From NCBI GenBank assembly GCA_013696235.1, contig JACCYY010000069.1, forward strand, positions 1 to 5,870: DNA of 5,870 bases. The letters run 5' to 3'. Shown piece after piece: positions 1 through 5,870 of the stretch. The stretch comes from Sporichthyaceae bacterium (GTDB taxonomy: Bacteria > Actinomycetota > Actinomycetes > JACCYY01). The position numbers and the translations under genes are program-made. The stretch's first letter is position 1, and each line of letters begins with the position of its first letter. The notes under the pieces are model-generated. The model searched no databases. It was given only the letters and a program-made list of their open reading frames with translations, and was not told the origin of the DNA.

Positions 1-692
1 CCGGCCAGGAAGACCGGGAAGTTCGACGGGTCGAGCGTCGCGAGCGATCGAAGCGCCAGCGGCAGCGTGAAGCGGTCACGGTCGTAGATGAGCACCAGCG
101 GCTCGAGGAAGTTCGACCAGGTGAGGATGAACGTGAGCGTCGCCACGCCCGCAGTCACCGGCCGGACGAGCGGCATGGCGACCCGGCGCCAGGTCTGCAT
201 GGGGGTGAGGTCCTCGAGCCGGCAGGTGTCGTAGAGGTCCGTCGACAGGGCCCGGAAGGCGAGGACGTACACGAGCACGTACAGCGGAGAGGTCCCGATC
301 AGCGCGGGAGCGACCAGCGGCAGCAGGGTGTCGGTGAGCCCGAGCGCCGAGAAGATCGTGAAGCGGGGCACCAGGAGCGCTGTCACCGGCACGGTGAGCG
401 CGACCAACGAGCCGAGGACGACCACGGTCGTCACTCGACGCGGCAGGTGCACGAGCGCGAATCCGGCCAGCGACGCGACGAGAACGCTGAGCGGCACCGC
501 GACCAGTGCGACCAAGGTGGAGTTCACGGTCGCCCGGACCAGTCCACCCAGCTCGACGGCGCGCGAGTACGCATCCCCGGAGATCCCGTCGGGGACGAGG
601 TCGAGCGCAGGTGGTGGCGGCAGGCCGGGCGGGTGGAGCGAACCGATGACCAGCAGCACCAGCGGCGGGAGAAGCACCACCAAGGCCACCAC
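1..692 (-). CDS. ABC transporter permease, MalG-type (carbohydrate class), 3' end cut off
   Basis: This is a membrane permease subunit of a binding-protein-dependent ABC importer of the sugar (MalG/AraQ-like) class. The frame is open through the left edge, giving about 230 residues; the family usually has 270-300, so the last helix and tail are missing. Numbering from the GTG at 692, hydrophobic helices lie at about 1-19, 58-82, 89-110, 121-147 and 177-198. The segment TVNST at 55-59, the GLTDT turn at 118-122 and TWSNFLEPL before the last visible loop match the family. The EAA coupling loop is at 155-174 with exact family spacing, but reads DTC instead of EAA, Asp instead of the Gly, and ends VAMP. 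No ATG exists between the upstream hairpin and helix 1. GTG 692 (or GTG 689) is the first usable start; it leaves no cytoplasmic N-tail and has no clear ribosome binding site. The gene upstream is not a MalF partner. Identification of the family is firm; the start, the substrate and whether the gene is functional are uncertain. Confidence 0.8.
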   Translation of the reverse strand, partial: MVALVVLLPPLVLLVIGSLHPPGLPPPPALDLVPDGISGDAYSRAVELGGLVRATVNSTLVALVAVPLSVLVASLAGFALVHLPRRVTTVVVLGSLVALTVPVTALLVPRFTIFSALGLTDTLLPLVAPALIGTSPLYVLVYVLAFRALSTDLYDTCRLEDLTPMQTWRRVAMPLVRPVTAGVATLTFILTWSNFLEPLVLIYDRDRFTLPLALRSLATLDPSNFPVFLA

Positions 693-735
693 GGCACCGA
701 CCGAACGAGCTCGCTGGGCGTTGCGCGTCGGGTAC

Positions 736-768
736 GGAGAGGGGCCGCCTGAGCGGCGGCCCCTCCCG
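736..768 (-). terminator. GC-rich hairpin terminator after the propeller gene
   Basis: A perfect 11-bp inverted repeat has arms at 739-749 (GAGGGGCCGCC) and 755-765 (GGCGGCCCCTC) with a five-base loop at 750-754. It begins 29 bases after the TAA stop of the propeller gene and ends before the permease reading frame begins. No T-run follows on either strand, so it is not a classic intrinsic terminator. Strong hairpins without a U-tract are often proposed as terminators in actinobacteria. Because the arms are symmetrical it could act on either strand, but only minus-strand genes are present here. Confidence 0.7.
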
Positions 769-793
769 GTCGATCGATTGTGCAGGTTGATTG

Positions 794-3634
794 TTACGTG
801 GACACGAGCGCGAGCTCCCAGGCCGACAGGCCGTGGGACGCCGCGTACAGGATCCGGCGGTTCGGGTCGAACGTCAGACCGGTCACCTCCACGTTCGGCA
901 TCCCCTTGGCTGCATCGACCCAGGTGTTCGACGCGGCTGCCTGCTTGAGCACGCCGAAGTCCGTCGAGGCGAACAGATCCTGGGTTGCGCCGTCACGGAC
1001 CAGGTCTGTGACCGGCTGATCGCCGAAGTCCGTCGACAGGTTCCGCCAGCTCGAGGTCCCGGTTGACTTGTGGTAGCGGATCGCGAAGACGTGGCCCGGC
1101 GTGTCGGGGGTGTTCGAGCTGAACCCGCTGTAGGACACGACGGCCCGGTTCCGGAGCGTCGGGTGGGGGTAGATGCTGCTGACGAACCGGTTCGGCGCCA
1201 TGGCGTCGTCGTCGTCAATCCTGATCCACTCCACGTTCGCGGGGTTCCTGGCGTCGACGTTCCGGGTGATGAAGAGCCGGCCGGTAGTCGTGGCCGCCCA
1301 CGCCCAACCGGTGTTCGCGGAGGTCCGCTCGATCGCGGCCACCGCCCCACCTTCCCGATCGCCCCAGAACGCGTCCACCAACGGGTTGCGGCCGAGCGGC
1401 CTCCAGTCACCACACTGAGCCTCGAACGTGCCGGTCCAGGTGTTGCAGACCCGCTGGGCCTCCGCCATCGTTCGGTTGCCGAGGCCGAACGTCGTGGTCC
1501 GGTATGCGGTCACGCCCGTGCCCGCGAACATCGTGCCGCTCACCACCGGGTCGCTGATGACCGGGGCGTAGAACTGCGTCCCGGGTTGCCCGAAGATCGG
1601 GTCAGCGGTCCAGATCCAGTCGGCGATGTCACCGTTGTCGAAGTTGACCTCGGGAGACGCGTTATAGAAGTTGTGGAACCTGAACTCCGGGCGCTTGGCA
1701 TCGAAGCCGGACTGCCCACCGTCGCCGATCATCGTGTTGACCCAGGTGGTGGTCTCGCCCTTGTTCTCCCACGTCCCGTTGTCCTGGGTCCCGCCCTGCA
1801 GCATGTCCGGCTCGTGCGGGCTGACCGACAGGCTCATGAACTGCAGCGTCGAGAGCCCGGTGTTGATGCCGGTGAGCTTGGACGGGATCTTCGACAGCAT
1901 CTGCTCGCAGCGCGCCTTTTCGGCCGGGTCGGTCAGATTGCGGCGCGGGTCGTCGCACCAGAACGACCGGTCGACGAAGCTGCCACTCGAGCGCATGACC
2001 CCGCCGTCGTTGGTCTCAAAGAACTGGTACGGGTTGTTGGGGTTGGTAACCAGGTCGTGCTGGTCGGGGTGCAGTCCGTTCGGGTGCAGGATGTCGGTTC
2101 CGTCGAACGTCATGTCCGTGCCGCTCACGCCAGCGTCCGTGGAGAGGATCACAGCCCGCTTGTTGGCGATCGTCTCGTCGTAGCTGTAGGAACCACCGAC
2201 GTAGACGATGTCGGGGTAGCCGTCCGGGGTGGTGACGAAGATGTCGTACCAGCACTGGCCGCCACAGAGGTTGTACGTGGCGAAGCCGGGGTCGGCAACG
2301 TTCGCGCTGCTCAGGTCCTTGAACACCGGCAGACCGGTGGCGACGTCGTCGCTGCGGAACAGGCGTGAGTAGGGGTCTCCGAAGTTGCCCTCGTGGACAT
2401 ACATCCGGGTCTTGCCGTTCGGCAGCTTGGTCACGTCGAACGCCGGACGGCTCTGGATGATCGCCGCGTTGATCGAAGGCTTGATCTGGGTCCACGTGCT
2501 GCCGGCGTCCGAGGACCGCCAGACCCCGCGCGCGTACGACGAGGCGTAGACGATGTTCGAGTTGTTCGGGTCGAGCTCGACCTGCCGTACGCCACGCGGC
2601 GAGCAGGTGGAGCCGTTGAGGAACTCGACGTCGTCACCCGTGCACTTGGCGATGTTGGCCGAGCCGTTGTGGATGAGTTTCCAGGAGGCGCCACCGTCCG
2701 TGGACTTGTAGAGACCCCATGGCGCGGCATCGGGAACCGGCCGGGTCACGCCACTGCAGCACACGCTCGACATGCCACGCAGAGCCGTCGTGGTCGCGAC
2801 GTAGAGGGTCTTGGGGTCGCCGGGCTTGACGACGATCTCGCCGATGCCCTTGCCGCCGAGCTCCTTCTTGCCGAGCGGGCCGGTCCAGGTGAACCCGCCG
2901 TCGGTCGAGCGGTAGAGGCCGACACCGGCGACGCAGCCGGAGCCGCAGATGTTCGCCTCGCCGGTGCCGACGTAGACCGTCTTGCCGGTCGGGTCATTGT
3001 TGTCGACCGACACATCGCCGGCAGCGTTGATGCCGAACGGTCCGCCGAGGTAGGCCCAGCTGGGTTCGGCGGCCAGAGCGTCCACGGTTGACCAGACGCC
3101 GCCACCGGCCGCGGTGATCCAGGCTCGGCAGTTCAGCGGCTTGCAGACGTTGCTGAGGGTGATCGAGGTGGTCCGGCCGCCTGCGACGTACTCGTTCGGC
3201 ACGTAGTTGAAGGCGTCGCGGAACTTGGTGAACGGGTACAGCGCACGGCTGGGGCCGGCCTGGGTCCAGACCCGGGCGGCCGCCCCGTCGACGGCGGCTT
3301 CCGTGCCGGGTGCAACTCTCGCCTCCGCGGCCAGGAACGACGCCTTCGCCCGGTCCATCTGGGCGATGCTGATCTGCTCCTTGGGATAGGCCCGCTGCAG
3401 GAACTCCTCGTCCTCAGCGGATCCCGGACCCTCGGGGTCCATGCCCTGCTGCCCAGGCACGGCCTGGCGGAGCTGCTCGAGCCGAGACCCAAGCGCACCA
3501 GGCATCTCACCGTCGCCGGCTGGCGCTGAAAGACCGCCCGGCGCACCGGTCAGGTTCACCGCCACGAGGCTGGCGGTGGCGACGAGCGTTGCGATCGAGG
3601 ATCCGACAATCGTCTGGCGACGTCTGCGGGACAT
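794..3634 (-). CDS. secreted BNR/Asp-box beta-propeller protein (sortilin/GH74-like 'glycosyl hydrolase' annotation)
   Basis: This 946-residue protein has a signal peptide (RRRR at 3-6, hydrophobic stretch 8-30, likely cleavage near the Ala/Pro-rich 35-40) and no C-terminal anchor, so it is probably released outside the cell. Residues about 75-150 are a helical, charged lead-in; propeller blades then run to the end. Canonical Asp boxes are STDGGFTW (243-250), STDGGASW (311-318) and SSDAGSTW (374-381). Degenerate copies occur near 498 and 543. Other family landmarks are YVGTGE (221-226), GGTQDNGTW (614-622), GDGG (637-640) and a closing blade with YAASHG (930-935). Fourteen cysteines lie in seven close pairs. 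This architecture matches large secreted proteins usually annotated as WD40/YVTN/BNR-like or VPS10/sortilin-like. Some relatives with this fold are glycoside hydrolases (GH74, sialidases), but I see no catalytic residue set that proves an enzyme, so the substrate is unknown. The start is supported by AGGGAG four bases before the ATG. The acylase gene is upstream and a hairpin terminator follows. Confidence 0.9.
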   Translation of the reverse strand: MSRRRRQTIVGSSIATLVATASLVAVNLTGAPGGLSAPAGDGEMPGALGSRLEQLRQAVPGQQGMDPEGPGSAEDEEFLQRAYPKEQISIAQMDRAKASFLAAEARVAPGTEAAVDGAAARVWTQAGPSRALYPFTKFRDAFNYVPNEYVAGGRTTSITLSNVCKPLNCRAWITAAGGGVWSTVDALAAEPSWAYLGGPFGINAAGDVSVDNNDPTGKTVYVGTGEANICGSGCVAGVGLYRSTDGGFTWTGPLGKKELGGKGIGEIVVKPGDPKTLYVATTTALRGMSSVCCSGVTRPVPDAAPWGLYKSTDGGASWKLIHNGSANIAKCTGDDVEFLNGSTCSPRGVRQVELDPNNSNIVYASSYARGVWRSSDAGSTWTQIKPSINAAIIQSRPAFDVTKLPNGKTRMYVHEGNFGDPYSRLFRSDDVATGLPVFKDLSSANVADPGFATYNLCGGQCWYDIFVTTPDGYPDIVYVGGSYSYDETIANKRAVILSTDAGVSGTDMTFDGTDILHPNGLHPDQHDLVTNPNNPYQFFETNDGGVMRSSGSFVDRSFWCDDPRRNLTDPAEKARCEQMLSKIPSKLTGINTGLSTLQFMSLSVSPHEPDMLQGGTQDNGTWENKGETTTWVNTMIGDGGQSGFDAKRPEFRFHNFYNASPEVNFDNGDIADWIWTADPIFGQPGTQFYAPVISDPVVSGTMFAGTGVTAYRTTTFGLGNRTMAEAQRVCNTWTGTFEAQCGDWRPLGRNPLVDAFWGDREGGAVAAIERTSANTGWAWAATTTGRLFITRNVDARNPANVEWIRIDDDDAMAPNRFVSSIYPHPTLRNRAVVSYSGFSSNTPDTPGHVFAIRYHKSTGTSSWRNLSTDFGDQPVTDLVRDGATQDLFASTDFGVLKQAAASNTWVDAAKGMPNVEVTGLTFDPNRRILYAASHGLSAWELALVST

Positions 3635-3638
3635 GTGG

Positions 3639-3644
3639 CTCCCT
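3639..3644 (-). promoter_or_regulatory. ribosome binding site of the propeller gene
   Basis: On the minus strand AGGGAG is followed by CCAC and then the ATG at 3634. The purine run complements the 16S 3' end, and the four-base gap is on the short side but workable. It fixes the start just before the positively charged signal peptide. Confidence 0.6.
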
Positions 3645-3706
3645 GGGTTCGTGGCTGTCGCGCGACCGTTCGACGTCGGGCGTCGTGAGCAGCGTCCTAG
3701 ACGGGG

Positions 3707-3735
3707 AGAATGGCACGGCGCGCAGCACCAGGCAA
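3707..3735 (-). promoter_or_regulatory. possible weak promoter for the propeller gene
   Basis: In the 145-bp gap between the acylase stop and the propeller start, the minus strand has TTGCCT (3730-3735), a 17-base spacer and CATTCT (3707-3712). The first hexamer matches TTGACA at four of six positions. The second matches TATAAT at three of six, keeping the second A and the final T. This is compatible with a weak housekeeping promoter, but such matches arise often by chance. No hairpin terminator was seen in this gap, so read-through from the acylase gene is equally possible. Confidence 0.2.
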
Positions 3736-3779
3736 TGGTTCCTGAGTGTCACGTGGTGCGAGTTTTTCCGGCTGGCTGA

Positions 3780-5870
3780 TCACCCTGGCGCGCCGAGGCC
3801 ATCAGACACCAGGGTGAGGCGGTTGCGAGCGGTCGTCGCGACTGCTTGCGGCGACCAGGCCCAGCCGAGCTGCTCGCCGTCGCGCCAGAGCTCGGCCTGG
3901 TCGGTGTACGTCCGGTCGTACGGGTGGCCGCTCTGCCCCGTGAGATTCACCCAGGTCGACCCGTCCAGATCGGCCAGGTCGACGACCATGCGCATCGAGG
4001 GCACCCAGACGACGTCGTACCCGTTGGCTGCGTTCCAGGCCGTGGCATCGACGAGGGCGCCCCCACCTCCGAGCTCCAACGGTCCGCGGTTGAACAGCCG
4101 CTCGATGACCGCGATGCCCGACGTCCCGAACGGCTGGTGCTCCAGCTCGAGCTGGTGCAGCCGGCCCCATTCCCACCGTTGCGGATCCTTGGCCAGCCGG
4201 TTCGTCAGCTCGGTCCGGGCATCGACGAGCGCCGTGGCCACGATGTCGTCCCGCTTCTCGAGAGGCGGGGTCGAGACGTCGTCCCACCAGTCGGCGGACT
4301 CGTCGGCCCAGATCGAGCGGACCACCTCGAACCAGCGGTCGCCGCCGTCTGGCCAGTCGGCCTCGGGCAGCTGGTCGTGAAACGTGAGCGCAAGGAGATG
4401 TCGCCAGAAACCGTTGAAGTACGCACCGGCGGCGGAGTCAGCCGGCTGGTCGTAGTCCCAGCCGTCGAACAACGCCCGCGCCGCGGCCTGGAACGGATCG
4501 GTCGACGGCGGTGGCAGCCGGGGCACCAGGAACTCGGCGTTGGGGTTGCGGCTGTCCATCTGCATGCCCTGCACGGCCGCGACGTCGAGGCGGTCGGCTG
4601 ACTCGAGCAGGTCGGCGATGCGCTGGGCCCGGTGGCCGTACGCCCAGTCGTCGCCGAGCAGGTAGGGGTAGTCCGGCCCGACCACCGCCTGGTTGGCGGT
4701 GACGATGTAGCCGCGGTCCGGGTTCAGCTCGAACGGCAGTGCCTCGAACGGCACCTCGCCGGTCCAGTCGAACTCCCCGGACCAGCCCGGCACCGGCAGC
4801 TGACCATCCCCGCTCGCACGGACCGGGATCCGGCCAGGTGCCTGGTAGCCGATGTTGCCGTCGACGTCGGCGTAGACCATGTTCTGGGCCGGGACCTCGA
4901 ACAGACTGGCCGCCTGCCGGAACTCCCGCCAGGTGGTGGCCGTGTCGAGCGCGAACACGGCGTCTGCGGTAGTGCCCGGGTCGAGCGCGGTCCAGCGCAG
5001 CGCAACGGCGTACTCCGTGCCGGCCGGAGCGCTGGTGAGCCCGGGGATCGTGATCACGTCCTCGACGAACGCCGGTTCGGGATCGGAGATCAGCGGCCCG
5101 TGCCCGGTGGACCGGACCGTGATCGTCACCGGGTCCTCGCCGGCTACCTCGATCGTCTCCGTTCGAATCTCCAACGGCTGCCGGCCGGCGGCGGTGTCCA
5201 CGAGGTCGCCGCGGAGGCGCTCGACGTAGAGGTCGCTCACGTCCGGGCCGAGGTTCGTGAAGCCCCACGCGACCTGGCTCGTGTGGCCGATGATCACGCC
5301 TGGGAAGCCGGAGAACGTGAAGCCGCCCACGTCGTACGGGCAGGCCGGGGTCACCTCACGGCAGCGCAGGTTCATCTGGTACCAGATCGAGGGCAGGGTC
5401 GGCGCGAGATGCGGGTCGTTCGCCAGGATCGGCGCACCACTCGCCGTCCGGTCCCCGCTCACGACCCAGGAGTTCGAGCCGACGCCGCTCCCGGCCGGTC
5501 CGAGCACGGCGTCGAGCCGGCCCATCCGATCGGCCGCGGACGCGATCGCCGCTGCACCACCGGCGGGAGCCGCTGGCGGGTCGACGGCGGCGGGGCTGAC
5601 CGAGGTGATCGGGGTGTCGGCGGTGGTACCGCCGCCCGACGCCGTCCAGACCCCGTCCCGGACCTGGCCTGACCCCACGATCGGCGCGTTCCGCTCGTAC
5701 GGGTAGTCGGGGTAGAGCTGGGCGAGCTGCTCCTCGTCGAGGACGGCGGAGAGGCGGGCTCGCTCGGCCTCGGTCTGCATGTTGCCGCGCAGGTCCCACG
5801 CCATCGCCTTGAGCCACGCCAGCGAGTCGACCGGCGTCCACTCCTCCGGGGGGTCGCCGGGTCCGACCAC
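3780..5870 (-). CDS. penicillin acylase / AHL acylase family Ntn hydrolase, 5' end cut off
   Basis: This is an N-terminal-nucleophile amidohydrolase of the penicillin acylase family (penicillin G acylase, acyl-homoserine-lactone acylases), which cleaves amide bonds of acylated substrates. The 696 visible residues lack the signal peptide and early alpha chain; GTG at 5870 is an edge codon, not the real start. Residues 11-62 (DSLAWLKAMAWDLRGNM, then PDYPYERNAPI) are the end of the alpha chain. Residues about 63-131 form an Ala/Pro/Gly/Thr-rich spacer. The autocleavage site is Gly131-Ser132 in VGSNSWVVSG; Ser132 would be the nucleophile and first residue of the beta chain, followed by ILANDPHL (148-155). 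GYIVTANQAVVG (387-398) holds the likely oxyanion-hole Asn393, and GHRAQRI (412-418) the conserved Arg region. GQSGHPYDRTYTDQ (645-658) is the usual C-terminal signature. By family precedent it is exported and matures into a heterodimer. The substrate (penicillin, AHL or another acyl amide) cannot be told from sequence. The propeller gene follows after 145 bp. Confidence 0.93.
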   Translation of the reverse strand: MVGPGDPPEEWTPVDSLAWLKAMAWDLRGNMQTEAERARLSAVLDEEQLAQLYPDYPYERNAPIVGSGQVRDGVWTASGGGTTADTPITSVSPAAVDPPAAPAGGAAAIASAADRMGRLDAVLGPAGSGVGSNSWVVSGDRTASGAPILANDPHLAPTLPSIWYQMNLRCREVTPACPYDVGGFTFSGFPGVIIGHTSQVAWGFTNLGPDVSDLYVERLRGDLVDTAAGRQPLEIRTETIEVAGEDPVTITVRSTGHGPLISDPEPAFVEDVITIPGLTSAPAGTEYAVALRWTALDPGTTADAVFALDTATTWREFRQAASLFEVPAQNMVYADVDGNIGYQAPGRIPVRASGDGQLPVPGWSGEFDWTGEVPFEALPFELNPDRGYIVTANQAVVGPDYPYLLGDDWAYGHRAQRIADLLESADRLDVAAVQGMQMDSRNPNAEFLVPRLPPPSTDPFQAAARALFDGWDYDQPADSAAGAYFNGFWRHLLALTFHDQLPEADWPDGGDRWFEVVRSIWADESADWWDDVSTPPLEKRDDIVATALVDARTELTNRLAKDPQRWEWGRLHQLELEHQPFGTSGIAVIERLFNRGPLELGGGGALVDATAWNAANGYDVVWVPSMRMVVDLADLDGSTWVNLTGQSGHPYDRTYTDQAELWRDGEQLGWAWSPQAVATTARNRLTLVSDGLGAPG
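5478..5684 (-). other. spacer segment of the acylase precursor, ending at the autocleavage site
   Basis: These codons encode residues about 63-131 of the visible acylase. The stretch from 66 to 128 is rich in Ala, Pro, Gly, Thr and Ser and poor in aromatic residues, unlike the chains on either side. In the family the segment between alpha and beta chains is removed after self-cleavage before the nucleophilic Ser (codon 5475-5477). The right boundary (Gly131|Ser132) is well supported by the motif; the left boundary, where the spacer leaves the alpha chain, is inferred from composition. Confidence 0.6.

Noticed and set aside
328..948. Plus-strand frame over the permease region.
   Set aside because: It is Thr/Ser/Arg/Gly-rich low-complexity sequence. 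The minus strand gives hydrophobic helices with MalG-type motifs in one uninterrupted frame.
1070..2368. Long plus-strand open frame (432 codons) opposite the propeller gene.
   Set aside because: Its translation is dominated by Arg, Val, Gly, Asp and Ala with no recognisable domain, as expected for an antisense frame of a high-GC gene. The minus-strand frame has clear family motifs.
3599..3634. Twin-arginine (Tat) export signal on the propeller protein.
   Set aside because: There is a run of four Arg, but the hydrophobic residue expected after the twin Arg in SRRxFLK is missing (Gln-Thr follow), so an ordinary Sec signal is the safer reading.
3750..3755. CACGTG palindrome in the gap as an operator site.
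   Set aside because: The symmetry does not extend beyond six bases and no second copy is seen nearby; a six-base palindrome is expected by chance.
3761..3768. Short T-run on the plus strand near the acylase stop as a terminator tail.
   Set aside because: No stem precedes it on the plus strand and no plus-strand gene ends here; on the minus strand it is an A-run.
3589..4380. Plus-strand open frame crossing the gap between acylase and propeller genes, which might be a divergent gene.
   Set aside because: It overlaps both real genes extensively, is Ser/Arg-rich with no domain, and has no convincing ribosome binding site.
4632..5672. Long plus-strand open frame (346 codons) opposite the acylase gene.
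   Set aside because: It is an antisense shadow with biased composition (Arg/Val/Gly/Asp) and no motif, while the minus-strand acylase motifs are unmistakable.
5868..5870. GTG at the right edge as the start of the acylase.
   Set aside because: Starting there would omit the signal peptide and most of the alpha chain that the family needs for export and folding; the frame is open to the edge, so the gene simply continues outside.

Overview
The window reads as chromosomal DNA from a high-GC Gram-positive bacterium, most likely an actinomycete. Base composition is strongly G+C-rich, third codon positions are nearly all G or C, and the gene types (secreted beta-propeller, secreted penicillin-acylase-family Ntn hydrolase, sugar-type ABC permease) are common in soil actinobacteria. 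I cannot name the genus. All supported genes lie on the minus strand, so the transcriptional order is from right to left.

Right part (3780-5870): the 3' two thirds or more of a penicillin acylase / acyl-homoserine-lactone acylase family hydrolase. It runs off the right edge, and its signal peptide and the start of its alpha chain are missing. The autoproteolytic Gly-Ser junction and the nucleophilic Ser are visible. Middle (794-3634): after a 145-bp gap with a good ribosome binding site, a complete 946-residue secreted protein built of BNR/Asp-box type beta-propeller blades. It carries 14 cysteines that fall into seven closely spaced pairs. A strong GC-rich hairpin (739-765) follows its stop codon and is the best terminator candidate in the window.

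Left part (1-692): the 5' part of a gene for a MalG-type (inner-membrane, carbohydrate-class) ABC transporter permease, cut by the left edge. No ATG start is available, no MalF-type partner or solute-binding protein lies upstream, and its EAA coupling motif keeps its spacing but has lost most of its consensus residues.

The acylase and propeller genes both code for proteins that probably act outside the cytoplasm and could be co-transcribed. The sequence gives no proof that they share a substrate. The permease looks like a separate transcription unit. I did not find a convincing new multi-gene system, phage, transposon, CRISPR array or RNA gene. The most notable points are the unusual permease and the paired-cysteine pattern of the propeller protein.
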